A stretch of 64,000 bases of DNA. It comes from Planktomarina temperata RCA23. Lineage in GTDB: Bacteria > Pseudomonadota > Alphaproteobacteria > Rhodobacterales > Rhodobacteraceae. Under the pieces are notes generated by a model, which worked only from the letters and a program-made list of their open reading frames with translations, searched no databases and was not told where the DNA came from. The translations under genes and the position numbers were made by a program. This document shows positions 51,521 to 61,379 of the stretch, piece after piece; position 1 is the stretch's first letter; the number at the start of each line of letters is the position of its first letter. The DNA is taken from positions 124,001 through 188,000 of the forward strand of contig NZ_CP003984.1 of NCBI RefSeq assembly GCF_000738435.1. Direction: 5' to 3'.

Positions 51521-53014
51521 TTGCACGATTTTGTCTTGCGCTACGGGCGGGAGATGGGTTTTAATACTTCCATTATGACATTGATATTTCATGTATTATT
51601 TTTAGTTTTGCTCTTGGTGGCGCTGGCTTTCTTGCTTTATATGCTTCACCGCGGTCGCGTTGAGCGCCGGAAAATGCGCCGCCTTATTGACCGGTTGCGC
51701 CTGTCGAACTCCAAGCTCTCTCGCTATGTTGATCTTGATGACCTGACTGCGGCGCAATCGCGCCGGTACTTGGTGGATCGGATCGACCGCCACAAGCGCC
51801 GCGAAACCCACGCGCTGCTTTATGTGGATTTGGATGAGTTCAAGACCGTGAATGACACCTATGGCCATGATGTCGGGGATGCGTTGTTGATCAAGGTGAC
51901 TGATGCCATGGTGGCGGCTTGTCGTCCTGGAGATTTTGTCGCGCGACTTGGTGGGGATGAGTTCTGCGTCTTTCTTAAGGGCTGTGACTTGGAGAGCGCT
52001 GGGCAGGTGGCGCGCCGCTTTTTGCAAGCGGTGGTGGAGGCCGATATGGAGGTCGCGGGGCGCCGGGTGATCCGCACCGCGAGCATTGGCGTGTGCGAAT
52101 TGCGGCCAGATCAGAGCATGGAAGATGCGTTGAATGTTGCCGACGCGGCGCTCTATGAGGCGAAATCTAAGGGTAAGAATCAAATTTTAGTAGCGGATCA
52201 AGATGTTGTGCTCCGCATGCGGCAAAAACAGTCACGCCCTTCTGCTGAGGAGGTCGGAGCGGCTTTGGAAAATGGGGAAATCACCTATTTTGTTCAGCCA
52301 ATTTTTGATTTGGAACAGGATCGAATTGAAGGGGTTGAGGCTTTGATCCGATGGGTCAAGCCGGATGGTGAGATATTATTGCCAGGCCAATTTTTGGATC
52401 TGATGGCGGACAGTTATAAACGCGGCGTCCGGCCACCACTTGAGGAGGCCAATGCGGCTGCAATTGGATTTTCCAAATTGGACCCGCCGATCTACTGCGG
52501 ATGGAATATTTCGAGCAAGTTTCTGAACAATACTGTACTGCCGGGCGCAGACGCGGAATGGCTCAAAGCCTTGCTCAACGGCCTGCCGCCAGAAATGACA
52601 GTTTTTGAAATTGTCGAGAGCACCGTGATTGAAAATCCCGAGGCCACCAAAACGCTCATCAATAGGCTGAGATCCAAGGGCGTGCGGATTGCCTTAGATG
52701 ATTTTGGCATTGGTATGTCCAACCTTGAGCGATTGCTGGAATATCCGATCGATATTTTGAAAATTGACCGAAGTTTCGTGCAAAGCCTGACACAAGAAAG
52801 CCGTGAGGGGATTATGCGCGGACTTGTTGAGATGTCCAAAACTATGGGCTTTGAAATTATTGCAGAGGGAATCGAAACTCAGAATCAACTAGACCTCGTG
52901 CGCGCAGTGGGAATCACCCATGCGCAGGGGTATTTTCTTGGAAAACCAGGGACAGCTGACTATTGGCTCGAAGAAATATTGCGCCGGCGGTCTCAAAAAA
53001 CGACATCTGAGTGA
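51521..53014 (+). CDS. Membrane-anchored GGDEF-EAL protein
   Basis: A 497-residue cyclic-di-GMP enzyme. One N-terminal helix (about residues 18-42) anchors it. A GGDEF domain (residues about 70-220) contains an intact active site RLGGDEFCVF. An EAL domain (about 240-490) keeps EGVEALIRW, FEIVESTVIENP, ALDDFGIGMSNLE and EGIETQNQL. Both motifs look catalytically competent, so it may make, break or switch between both. The TTG start at 51521 is uncertain; ATG 51554 is another choice. No sensory domain is seen beyond the helix. Confidence 0.85.
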   Translation: MHDFVLRYGREMGFNTSIMTLIFHVLFLVLLLVALAFLLYMLHRGRVERRKMRRLIDRLRLSNSKLSRYVDLDDLTAAQSRRYLVDRIDRHKRRETHALLYVDLDEFKTVNDTYGHDVGDALLIKVTDAMVAACRPGDFVARLGGDEFCVFLKGCDLESAGQVARRFLQAVVEADMEVAGRRVIRTASIGVCELRPDQSMEDALNVADAALYEAKSKGKNQILVADQDVVLRMRQKQSRPSAEEVGAALENGEITYFVQPIFDLEQDRIEGVEALIRWVKPDGEILLPGQFLDLMADSYKRGVRPPLEEANAAAIGFSKLDPPIYCGWNISSKFLNNTVLPGADAEWLKALLNGLPPEMTVFEIVESTVIENPEATKTLINRLRSKGVRIALDDFGIGMSNLERLLEYPIDILKIDRSFVQSLTQESREGIMRGLVEMSKTMGFEIIAEGIETQNQLDLVRAVGITHAQGYFLGKPGTADYWLEEILRRRSQKTTSE

Positions 53015-53024
53015 AAATATCGAT

Positions 53025-53056
53025 GTGGATATATTTGAGGGTCGGAACTGGCCCTA
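53025..53056 (+). promoter_or_regulatory. Probable TauR operator upstream of xsc
   Basis: Tandem repeats GTGGATATA (53025-53033) and CTGGCCCTA (53048-53056), exactly 23 bases apart, about 100 bases before the xsc start and pointing toward it. Spacing is identical to the tauR and tpa sites; the second half differs by one base from the tpa half-site CTGGACCTA. Confidence 0.6.
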
Positions 53057-53158
53057 AATATGTCATTGCCTATGTCCTAATAGAAGGGCAGACATTAACC
53101 CACAGAGATGCTGCGAGAGAAAACCGTGGCATATTCAATCCCTTTAAGGAGCTGCCCC

Positions 53159-54928
53159 ATGAAAATGACCACTGAAGAAGCCTTTGTAAAAACGCTCCAG
53201 ATGCACGGTATCCGCCACGCTTTCGGGATCATTGGTTCTGCCATGATGCCTATTTCTGATATCTTTCCAAAAGCTGGAATCATGTTTTGGGACTGCGCCC
53301 ATGAAGGGTCCGCTGGGATGATGGCGGATGGCTACACCCGCGCCACCGGCGAAATGTCCATGATGATCGCACAAAACGGTCCTGGCATTACCAATTTCGT
53401 TACTGCGGTCAAAACCGCCTATTGGAACCATACCCCCCTGCTGTTGGTCACACCACAAGCGGCCAATAAAACCATCGGTCAGGGTGGCTTCCAAGAAGTT
53501 GAACAAATGAAATTGTTCGAAGATATGGTTGCCTACCAAGAAGAAGTTCGCGACCCGAGCCGGGTGGCAGAAGTTCTGAACCGTGTCATTATGCAGGCGC
53601 ATCGGGCCTCCGCCCCGGCACAGATCAACATTCCGCGCGATATGTGGACCCAGGTTGTTGATATTGAGTTGCCAAAAATCGTTGCATTCGAGCGCCCACA
53701 AGGTGGGGAGAGCGCGGTTGCGGAAGCGGCTGAGTTGATCTCGAATGCGAAATTCCCGGTCATCTTGAATGGCGCCGGCGTTGTTCTGGCCGATGCGTTT
53801 GACGATGTTGCCGCTTTGGCAGAGCGTTTGGATGCACCGGTCTGTGTGGGCTACCAGCACAATGATGCATTCCCTGGCTCGCATCCTTTGTTTGCCGGTC
53901 CTTTGGGCTATAATGGCTCAAAAGCGGGCATGGAGCTGATCTCACGGGCTGACGTCGTGGTCGCGCTGGGCACACGGCTTAACCCCTTCTCAACACTGCC
54001 GGGCTACGGGATTGATTACTGGCCGGTGAATGCGAAAATCATTCAGGTGGATATCAACCCAGATCGGATCGGTTTGACCAAGCCTGTAAGCGTGGGCATC
54101 GTTGGGGATGCGAAAAAAGTGGCGCAAGGCTTGCTGGCGCGCCTGTCTGATACGGCCGGCGATGCGGGTCGTGAGGAGCGCAAGAACTTGATCGCGACAA
54201 CCAAATCAGCTTGGGCGCAAGAGTTGACTTCAATGGATCACGAAGATGATGATCCAGGCACCACTTGGAACCAGCGTGCACGTGCGGACAAGCCAGATTG
54301 GATGTCTCCGCGTATGGCTTGGCGTGCTATCCAATCGGCTCTGCCAAAAGAGGCAATTATCTCCTCAGACATTGGCAATAACTGCGCCATCGGCAACGCC
54401 TACCCCTCCTTTGATGAAGGCCGAAAGTATCTGGCTCCGGGTCTCTTTGGTCCCTGTGGCTACGGTCTGCCGTCAATCGTTGGCGCGAAAATTGGCCAAC
54501 CTCACGTTCCTGTGGTTGGTTTTGCAGGTGACGGCGCCTTCGGGATTGCGGTTAATGAGCTGACGGCCATTGGTCGGGACGAATGGCCTGCTGTGACACA
54601 GATCGTGTTCCGCAACTACCAATGGGGTGCAGAAAAGCGCAACTCAACCCTCTGGTTCGACGATAACTTTGTTGGCACTGAGTTGGACACCAAAGTCTCC
54701 TATGCCGGCATCGCGCAGGCCTGTGGTTTGATTGGTGTGCAAGTGAAAACCATGGAAGAGTTGACCGATGTGTTAAACCAAGCCATCAAAGACCAAATGG
54801 AAAACAATAAAACCACTTTGATCGAGGTCTTGTTGAACCAAGAATTGGGTGAGCCTTTCCGCCGGGACGCAATGAAAAAACCTGTTCAAGTTGCAGGCGT
54901 GTCTTCGACAGATATGGCGGCTGAATAA
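53159..54928 (+). CDS. xsc: Sulfoacetaldehyde acetyltransferase
   Basis: A 589-residue thiamine-diphosphate enzyme that converts sulfoacetaldehyde and phosphate to acetyl phosphate and sulfite. The pyrimidine-binding half ([32 protein letters not shown]) and the diphosphate-binding half ([34 protein letters not shown]) are intact, and [15 protein letters not shown] is typical of Xsc. AAGGAG precedes ATG 53159. It is followed by pta after 11 bases and lies downstream of a probable TauR operator. This is the key desulfonation step. Confidence 0.96.
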   Translation: MKMTTEEAFVKTLQMHGIRHAFGIIGSAMMPISDIFPKAGIMFWDCAHEGSAGMMADGYTRATGEMSMMIAQNGPGITNFVTAVKTAYWNHTPLLLVTPQAANKTIGQGGFQEVEQMKLFEDMVAYQEEVRDPSRVAEVLNRVIMQAHRASAPAQINIPRDMWTQVVDIELPKIVAFERPQGGESAVAEAAELISNAKFPVILNGAGVVLADAFDDVAALAERLDAPVCVGYQHNDAFPGSHPLFAGPLGYNGSKAGMELISRADVVVALGTRLNPFSTLPGYGIDYWPVNAKIIQVDINPDRIGLTKPVSVGIVGDAKKVAQGLLARLSDTAGDAGREERKNLIATTKSAWAQELTSMDHEDDDPGTTWNQRARADKPDWMSPRMAWRAIQSALPKEAIISSDIGNNCAIGNAYPSFDEGRKYLAPGLFGPCGYGLPSIVGAKIGQPHVPVVGFAGDGAFGIAVNELTAIGRDEWPAVTQIVFRNYQWGAEKRNSTLWFDDNFVGTELDTKVSYAGIAQACGLIGVQVKTMEELTDVLNQAIKDQMENNKTTLIEVLLNQELGEPFRRDAMKKPVQVAGVSSTDMAAE

Positions 54929-54939
54929 GGAGCTTCGGT

Positions 54940-55944
54940 GTGGCGGCATTTCGCGATATTCTTGCCGCCACCTCTGGCGCAACACCAACCATTGTATTGA
55001 GCGAGGGCGCCGACCCTCGCGTTGCAGAAGCCGCGGTTGCGGCTTCTGTTGCTAATTTGGCAAAAATTATTTGCATCGGCGACCCGGCCTTGGTGCAACC
55101 GGCGCTTGCTGCGGCGGGCTCAGTGGGCGATATCGCAATCGAAGGCCCCGCCACAAGCCCGCGATTGCCCGGCTATATTGCAGATTATGTGCGCAAGCGT
55201 GCGGCCAAGGGCATGACGCCCGAAAAAGCCCAGCTTGAATTGTCCCAAGCCAACTTTTTCGCAGCCGCCATGGTCGCGGCCGGGGATGCCGATGGTACGA
55301 TTGGTGGCGCAGTCTATTCCACACCCGATATCATCCGCGCAGCACTCAAAGTGATTGGCACGGCGGAGGGTACAAAGCTTTTATCGTCTTTTTTCTTTAT
55401 GCTTTTCGAAGATCGCCCGGATCTGCCCAGCCCGGTGAACGTCTTCACCGATTGCGGTCTGGTGATTGACCCCAGCGCTGAAGAATTGGCCGATATTGCG
55501 ATTTCCTCTGCGGAATCGATGCGCTGTCTCACCGGGCTGGAGCCCAAAATCGCGATGCTGTCTTTCTCCACGCGCGGCAGTGCCAAACATGCCAATGTCA
55601 CCAAAGTGAGCCAGGCCACCGCCATGGTGCAGGCGGCGCGACCGGATCTTGTGGTTGATGGTGAGTTGCAATTCGATGCGGCCATGGTGCCATCGGTCGG
55701 TGCCGCGAAAGCACCCGGTTCACCCGTTGCCGGGCAGGCAAATATCTTTGTCTTTCCGAATTTGGATGCCGGCAATATCGGCTATAAAATTGCGCAGCGT
55801 TTTGGTGGCGCCAAGGCCATTGGCCCGATTTTACAAGGCCTGGCAAGACCAGCGAATGATTTGTCACGCGGCTGTACTGCGGATGATATCATTGACATGA
55901 TTTGTGTAACGGCAGCTCAAGCGGCCGTTCAAAAAAATACCTGA
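54940..55944 (+). CDS. pta: Phosphate acetyltransferase
   Basis: A 334-residue PTA_PTB enzyme that turns acetyl phosphate from Xsc into acetyl-CoA. Motifs: [57 protein letters not shown] and [22 protein letters not shown] start at 54940, with AAGGAG overlapping the xsc stop. It lacks the N-terminal DRTGG-type extension of long Pta forms, as usual for xsc-linked genes. Confidence 0.95.
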   Translation: MAAFRDILAATSGATPTIVLSEGADPRVAEAAVAASVANLAKIICIGDPALVQPALAAAGSVGDIAIEGPATSPRLPGYIADYVRKRAAKGMTPEKAQLELSQANFFAAAMVAAGDADGTIGGAVYSTPDIIRAALKVIGTAEGTKLLSSFFFMLFEDRPDLPSPVNVFTDCGLVIDPSAEELADIAISSAESMRCLTGLEPKIAMLSFSTRGSAKHANVTKVSQATAMVQAARPDLVVDGELQFDAAMVPSVGAAKAPGSPVAGQANIFVFPNLDAGNIGYKIAQRFGGAKAIGPILQGLARPANDLSRGCTADDIIDMICVTAAQAAVQKNT

Positions 55945-55970
55945 ACTGCAGGCAATAGGGGGTCCTACCC

Positions 55971-58781
55971 ATGGGATTTGAAGAACCAAAACTGAACTTG
56001 TCACCCAAGGTGAGTGATGAGATCCGCAAGACCACTTGCTATATGTGCGCTTGCCGTTGTGGGATCAATGTCCACATGAAGGAGGGTAAGGTCGCCTATA
56101 TCGAGGGCAACCGCGATCACCCGGTGAATAAGGGGGTTCTTTGCGCCAAAGGTTCGGCAGGCATTATGCAGGTCAACGCCCCGTCGCGTCTGCGCGTACC
56201 GCTCAAACGGGTTGGGCCGCGAGGCTCTGGGGCTTTTGAAGAAATTTCATGGGATGAGGCGCTGCAGCTGGCGCAGGATTGGCTGGAGCCGGTTCATAAA
56301 GAAAATCCCGAAAAACTGGCGTTTTTCACTGGGCGGGATCAATCTCAAAGCTTCACCTCCTTTTGGGCGCAGGGGTTCGGCACGCCAAACTACGCGGCCC
56401 ATGGCGGCTTTTGTTCGGTGAATATGGCCGCCGGGGGCATATACACCATGGGCGGCGCCTTTTGGGAGTTTGGACAACCCGATTGGGAGCGGACAAAATT
56501 GTTCATGCTCTTTGGCGTTGCCGAAGATCACGACAGCAACCCGATCAAAATGGGTCTGGGCCGGTTGAAGGAACGCGGCGCGAAGGTGATTGGCGTCAAC
56601 CCGATCCGCACGGGCTATAATGCGATTTCCGATGAATGGGTGGGTATCACACCGGGCACAGATGGGCTGTTTATCCTATCCATGGTGCATTTGCTGCTTA
56701 AAGCTGGCAAAGTGGATTTGAATTACCTTGCTCAGCTGACCAATGCGCCTGCACTGGTGGACAGCACCGAGGGGCCGAATAAAGGCATGTTGCTGCGCGG
56801 TGCAGATGGCAAGCTGCTGGTTATTGACCGCAAAAGCGGAAAGCCTGTGGCCTTTGACACCAAGGGCATCACGCCAGATTTGGCCGCCACCTATGAAGGG
56901 CATCGCACGGTGTTCCAACATCTGGCCGAGCGTTATCTGTCTGATGACTATGCGCCTGAAAACGTGGCGGAGCGCTGCGGGATTTCCGCAGATCGGATCC
57001 GGGCCATCGCTGCAGATTTGGCCCGCGTTGCCTTTGATGAGGCCTTCGAGCTTGACCAACCCTGGACCGATTTCCGCGGCAATAAGCATGATAAGATGAT
57101 TGGCCGCCCGGTGTCCTTTCACGCCATGCGGGGCGTATCTGCCCATTCCAATGGCTTTCAAACCTGCCGCAGCCTGCATTTGCTGCAAATCATCCTGGGC
57201 ACGGTTGAGGTGCCCGGCGGGTTTCGCTTTAAGCCGCCTTATCCAAAACCCGTTTCTGCGCATCCCAAACCGCACTGCAAAGTCACCCCCGGCGCCGCGC
57301 TGGACGGGCCGCATTTGGGCTATGTTCAGGGGCCGGACGATCTGTGTCTCAAAGACGACGGCAGCGCGGCCCGCATTGACAAGGCCTACACTTGGGAAAA
57401 CCCCATGTCGGCGCATGGCCTGATGCATATGGTGATATCCAATGCCCATGCCGGCGATCCCTATAAAATCGACGTCTTGTTCATGTATATGGCGAATATG
57501 AGCTGGAACAGCTCAATGAACAGCAGTGGTGTGATGGAGATGCTCACCGACAAGGATGAAAACGGCGAATATGTGATCCCGAAAATCATCTATTCGGACG
57601 CTTATTCTTCGGAAATGGTGGCCTATGCGGATCTGATATTGCCAGACACGACCTATCTGGAGCGCCATGACTGCATTTCCTTGCTGGATCGTCCGATCTG
57701 TGAGGCGGGCGGTGCGGCGGACAGCATTCGCTGGCCGGTGGTGGAGCCGGACCGCGATGTGCGCGGCTTTCAGTCTGTTCTGGTCGATTTGGGCGCCCGC
57801 ATGGGGCTCAAGGGCTTTGTCAATGACGACGGATCGGCGAAATACAAAGACTATGCAGATTACATCGTCAATCACGAGCGTCGCCCTGGCGTGGGGCCGC
57901 TGATTGGGTTCCGCGGCGAGACGGGCCAAGAGGAAGGCCGCGGCGCGCCGAACCCCGATCAAATGCAGGCCTATATCGACAATGGCGGTTTTTATGAGAT
58001 CCATGTGCCCGAAGGGGCAGATTACTACAAACCATGGAACGCGGCCTACCAAGATTGGGCCGTGAAAATCGGCATTTATGACGCGCCGCAACCCTATCTT
58101 TTTGACATATATTCCGAACCCATGCGCCGCTTCCAACTGGCGGCAGAAGGCCATGGAGAGCGTCAACCGCCAGAGCATCTGCGCGCGCAAATCAAGCAGA
58201 CGCTGGATCCGCTGCCGATGTGGTATGCGCCCTTTGAGGATGGCGCGGTCGATGTGGAGGAATTCCCCGTCCATGCGCTGACCCAGCGCCCGATGGCCAT
58301 GTATCATTCATGGGGGACGCAAAACGCTTGGCTGCGGCAAATCCATGGGCAAAATCCGCTGTTTGTGCCGACCAAGATTTGGCAGGCCAATGGCTTTGCC
58401 GAGGGCGACTGGGCGCGGGTCACCTCCGCCCATGGCTCGATTGTGGTGCCGGTTGCACATATGGCTGCGCTGAACGAAAACACTGTTTGGACCTGGAACG
58501 CGATTGGCAAGCGCAAGGGGGCTTGGGCCTTGGATGAAAAGGCGCCTGAGGCGACCAAAGGCTTCCTGCTCAACCATTTGATCCATGAGCTGCAACCGCC
58601 CAAGGGCGACGGGCTGCGGTGGTCGAACTCCGATCCGGTGACTGGCCAAGCGGCCTGGTTCGATCTGCGGGTGAAAATCGAGAGGGCCGAGGCGCAGTCC
58701 GAAAGCAGCCCACGCTTTGAGCCGATCACCTCGCCGGTTGAAAAAGGCCCCAAAGCGATGCAGTGGAAAGTTGGGGAATGA
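55971..58781 (+). CDS. soeA: Sulfite dehydrogenase molybdopterin subunit SoeA
   Basis: A 936-residue molybdopterin oxidoreductase of the DMSO-reductase family. An N-terminal [4Fe-4S] motif is present (Cys23, Cys26, Cys30, Cys58). TCYMCACRCGINVHMKEGKV and NKGVLCAKG are typical. No twin-arginine signal is seen, which fits SoeABC, whose catalytic side faces the cytoplasm. SoeABC oxidises sulfite to sulfate and passes electrons to quinone. Location right after xsc-pta, which produce sulfite, supports this over thiosulfate, tetrathionate or DMSO reduction. Its stop overlaps the next start (ATGA). Confidence 0.87.
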   Translation: MGFEEPKLNLSPKVSDEIRKTTCYMCACRCGINVHMKEGKVAYIEGNRDHPVNKGVLCAKGSAGIMQVNAPSRLRVPLKRVGPRGSGAFEEISWDEALQLAQDWLEPVHKENPEKLAFFTGRDQSQSFTSFWAQGFGTPNYAAHGGFCSVNMAAGGIYTMGGAFWEFGQPDWERTKLFMLFGVAEDHDSNPIKMGLGRLKERGAKVIGVNPIRTGYNAISDEWVGITPGTDGLFILSMVHLLLKAGKVDLNYLAQLTNAPALVDSTEGPNKGMLLRGADGKLLVIDRKSGKPVAFDTKGITPDLAATYEGHRTVFQHLAERYLSDDYAPENVAERCGISADRIRAIAADLARVAFDEAFELDQPWTDFRGNKHDKMIGRPVSFHAMRGVSAHSNGFQTCRSLHLLQIILGTVEVPGGFRFKPPYPKPVSAHPKPHCKVTPGAALDGPHLGYVQGPDDLCLKDDGSAARIDKAYTWENPMSAHGLMHMVISNAHAGDPYKIDVLFMYMANMSWNSSMNSSGVMEMLTDKDENGEYVIPKIIYSDAYSSEMVAYADLILPDTTYLERHDCISLLDRPICEAGGAADSIRWPVVEPDRDVRGFQSVLVDLGARMGLKGFVNDDGSAKYKDYADYIVNHERRPGVGPLIGFRGETGQEEGRGAPNPDQMQAYIDNGGFYEIHVPEGADYYKPWNAAYQDWAVKIGIYDAPQPYLFDIYSEPMRRFQLAAEGHGERQPPEHLRAQIKQTLDPLPMWYAPFEDGAVDVEEFPVHALTQRPMAMYHSWGTQNAWLRQIHGQNPLFVPTKIWQANGFAEGDWARVTSAHGSIVVPVAHMAALNENTVWTWNAIGKRKGAWALDEKAPEATKGFLLNHLIHELQPPKGDGLRWSNSDPVTGQAAWFDLRVKIERAEAQSESSPRFEPITSPVEKGPKAMQWKVGE

Positions 58782-59659
58782 ACCGCAAGCATTCCATAAC
58801 GGGCCATGGCGGCGTGCAGCTGTGCGTGCATGATCTCGGACCTGAAACGGCGCCGGCGATTATTTTGGTGCATGGCTGGTCGCAATGCCACCTGTCGTTT
58901 GCGCGGCAAGCGGCGCTGGCCGAAGGGTTTCGGCTGATCCTGCCCGACCTGCGCGGCCATGGGCAATCGGATAAACCTCTGGGTCCAGCCTGTTACGACA
59001 ACAGCCGGCCATGGGCGGAGGATATGCAGGCGATCATCACCAGCCTTGCCCTTGATGCGCCCCTATTGGTTGGGTGGTCGATGGGTGGCTGGGTTGTGAT
59101 GGATTATCTGGAGCATTTTGGCGATGCGGCTTTGGCGGGTGTCGGTCTGATCGGCTCGTCCATCACCACCGGGGCGCATCTGCCGCCCGCGGCCGCCAAG
59201 GTGCGCAATGATCCCCCGGCAAAGGCTGTGGGCATGTATTCCGAGGATCTGGCGGAAAATCTGGCCGCCGTTCAGGCCTTCGTTTCGGTCTGTTTCCATC
59301 AACAGCCCGATGCGGGTACTCTGGCTCAGGCGGTGGGGTATAATATGCTCGTGCCGCCGCAGGTGCGGGCCGCGGCGCGGTTGCGCCAAGAAGATCGCCG
59401 GGCTGTCGCCGAGGCGACGGTTAAACCCGCTTGGGTGGCCTGGGGCGCACATGAGCGCTTGGCCCCGGCGGAAATGGGGCAACAAGCCCTGGCGCATTTC
59501 CCGAATGCGGAAGGGCAAATCTATCACAATTCCGACCATTCGCCCTTTTGGGAGGAAGCCACGGCGTTCAACACCGACCTCGCCGCATTCGCAACCCGCT
59601 GCTTCGCGCCCATCCCGCGCGGTTCATCCGCAGCCCATATTTCAGGAGGTCCCCTATGA
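58778..59659 (+). CDS. Alpha/beta hydrolase inserted between soeA and soeB
   Basis: A 293-residue hydrolase. VHGWSQCHLSF forms the oxyanion region, DLRGHGQSDKP is typical of the fold, GWSMGGWVVMDYLEHFG carries the nucleophile Ser, WGAHERLAP the acid region and HNSDHSPFWEE the catalytic His. It overlaps soeA and soeB by ATGA at both ends, so the four genes are tightly coupled. The substrate is unknown. I know of no role for a hydrolase in sulfite oxidation; it may be a neutral insertion or relate to sulfonate ester release. Confidence 0.85.
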   Translation: MNRKHSITGHGGVQLCVHDLGPETAPAIILVHGWSQCHLSFARQAALAEGFRLILPDLRGHGQSDKPLGPACYDNSRPWAEDMQAIITSLALDAPLLVGWSMGGWVVMDYLEHFGDAALAGVGLIGSSITTGAHLPPAAAKVRNDPPAKAVGMYSEDLAENLAAVQAFVSVCFHQQPDAGTLAQAVGYNMLVPPQVRAAARLRQEDRRAVAEATVKPAWVAWGAHERLAPAEMGQQALAHFPNAEGQIYHNSDHSPFWEEATAFNTDLAAFATRCFAPIPRGSSAAHISGGPL

Positions 59660-60402
59660 CAACCTTACCCGAAACCTCCGCAAAAAAGCTGGGCTTGGTC
59701 ATTGACCTTGACACATGCGTTGGTTGCCATGCCTGTGTGGTCAGCTGCAAAGGCTGGAACACCGAGAATTATGGCGCGGCCCTGTCGGATCAAGATCCCT
59801 ATGGGGCAGATCCTTCGGGCACCTTCTTGAACCGTGTGCATTCCTATGAGGTGCAGCCTGAGACCGGCCCGGCGCAGTTGATCCATTTTCCAAAATCCTG
59901 CCTGCATTGCGAAGATGCGCCCTGCGTGACCGTTTGCCCCACCGGCGCGAGCTATAAGCGCAGTGAGGATGGGATTGTGCTGGTCAATGAGGATGCCTGC
60001 ATTGGCTGTGGTCTTTGTGCTTGGGCCTGTCCTTACGGGGCGCGGGAGATGGATCAAGCGGCGGGTGTGATGAAGAAATGCACGCTCTGTGTCGACCGGA
60101 TTTATAATGAAAACCTACCGGAGGAGGACCGCGTTCCGTCCTGTGTGCGCACCTGCCCCTCCGGCGCGCGGCATTTTGGCGATTTGGGCGATGAAAGCTC
60201 TGAGGTGTCGCAATTGGTGGCGGCGCGTGGGGGCATGGATCTGATGCCTGAGCTGGGCACCAAGCCGGTGAACAAATACCTGCCGCCACGTCCGAAAGAT
60301 GTGCCGGCTGATCTCGATATCCTTGCCCCCTATTTGGAGCCAGTTTCTGGCACGCAAAAAGGCTTCCTTGGGTGGCTCGACAAAGCTTTGGAGAAACTCT
60401 GA
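59656..60402 (+). CDS. soeB: Sulfite dehydrogenase iron-sulfur subunit SoeB
   Basis: A 248-residue DmsB/NrfC-type ferredoxin with four [4Fe-4S] sites: CVGCHACVVSCKGWN, CLHCEDAPCVTVCPTGA, CIGCGLCAWACPYGAR, and CTLCVDRIYNENLP with CVRTCPSGAR. It carries electrons from SoeA to the membrane subunit on the cytoplasmic side. AGGAGG precedes ATG 59656. Its stop overlaps soeC (TGATG). Confidence 0.93.
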   Translation: MTTLPETSAKKLGLVIDLDTCVGCHACVVSCKGWNTENYGAALSDQDPYGADPSGTFLNRVHSYEVQPETGPAQLIHFPKSCLHCEDAPCVTVCPTGASYKRSEDGIVLVNEDACIGCGLCAWACPYGAREMDQAAGVMKKCTLCVDRIYNENLPEEDRVPSCVRTCPSGARHFGDLGDESSEVSQLVAARGGMDLMPELGTKPVNKYLPPRPKDVPADLDILAPYLEPVSGTQKGFLGWLDKALEKL

Positions 60403-61274
60403 TGCATCCTGCTGGTTCTGTAATACTCTTCACTGTCGCTTCCGGATTGGGCTTTGGCCTGCTCACCTGGCTGGGGCTTGGTCTGCCAGATGTGCGCGGC
60501 TGGGCGGCGTTTTTCTACTATGCTTTGGCCTTTGCGCTGGCGGTGGGTGGGCTTTTGGCCTCGACCTTCCATTTGGGCAATCCGCAGCGGTTTCTGAGGG
60601 CCTTCTCGCAATGGCGCAGCAGCTGGCTGAGCCGTGAGGGCTGTTTGGCCGTTGCCTGTTTGCTGGTCATGGGGCTTTTTGCCCTGGGGGCCGTGTTTTA
60701 CGATGCCACTTGGCAGCCTTTGGGCTATATTGGCGCGGCTTTATCAGTTTTGACGGTGTTTGCCACGTCGATGATCTATGCGCAGCTGAAGACCGTGCCG
60801 CGTTGGAACCATTGGAGCACCCCGGTCCTGTTTTTAGCTTTGTCGCTTGGTGGCGGTGGGTTGCTTGCGGGGCAAGTGGGTCCCGCCATCGGGCTTTTGG
60901 CTTTGGCTGGGGTTATGCAGCTTTTTGCTTGGCTGTCCGGTGATGGGCGTTTTCAGGAACGGGGCACGGATATCGGCACCGCAACGGGCTTGGGGGTGCG
61001 CGGCGTCGTGCGCGCCTTTGAGCCGCCCCATACGGGCAACAACTATCTGTTGAAAGAGATGGTCCATCAGGTGGGGCGCAAACATGCGGTGAAATTGCGG
61101 CTGATCGCTTTTGCGCTGATGATTGCGGCGCCTTTAGTTTTGGTGATGATCTCGAGTGGCGCGCTGATGATTTGTTTGGCTGTGATCTGCCATGCGCTGG
61201 GCACCTTTGCACAGCGCTGGCTCTTTTTCGCCGAGGCGGAGCATGTGGTGGGGCTTTACTACGGCAAGCGCTGA
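60402..61274 (+). CDS. soeC: Sulfite dehydrogenase membrane anchor SoeC
   Basis: A 290-residue DmsC-family protein with eight or so hydrophobic helices, beginning GSVILFTVASGLGFGLLTW. The motif TFHLGNPQRFLRAFSQWRSSWLSREG is split across two halves (only partial here as text) and typical of DmsC anchors. The end WLFFAEAEHVVGLYYG is also family-like. It anchors SoeAB and reduces quinone. It ends with a strong hairpin terminator. Confidence 0.9.
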   Translation: MHPAGSVILFTVASGLGFGLLTWLGLGLPDVRGWAAFFYYALAFALAVGGLLASTFHLGNPQRFLRAFSQWRSSWLSREGCLAVACLLVMGLFALGAVFYDATWQPLGYIGAALSVLTVFATSMIYAQLKTVPRWNHWSTPVLFLALSLGGGGLLAGQVGPAIGLLALAGVMQLFAWLSGDGRFQERGTDIGTATGLGVRGVVRAFEPPHTGNNYLLKEMVHQVGRKHAVKLRLIAFALMIAAPLVLVMISSGALMICLAVICHALGTFAQRWLFFAEAEHVVGLYYGKR

Positions 61275-61304
61275 GCTCTGGTTACAGTCCTATGCGCAAA
61301 TTAA

Positions 61305-61342
61305 AGGCGGGAGGTGAAACGTTCACCCCCCGCCTAAATTTT
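61305..61342. terminator. Terminator between soeC and the symporter gene
   Basis: A 14-base stem, 13 paired, between 61305-61318 and 61322-61335 with a three-base loop ACG. AAATTTTT follows. It ends the xsc-pta-soe operon and may also serve the convergent symporter gene. Confidence 0.85.
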
Positions 61343-61379
61343 TGAAACGCGGCGCGCTTTTTATAGCGCCGCTGTGCGA

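Noticed and set aside
55971-61274. DMSO, thiosulfate or tetrathionate reductase reading of the molybdoenzyme operon
   Set aside because: The catalytic subunit lacks a Tat signal and directly follows xsc-pta, which produce sulfite; the SoeABC reading fits better, though only an assay would prove it.
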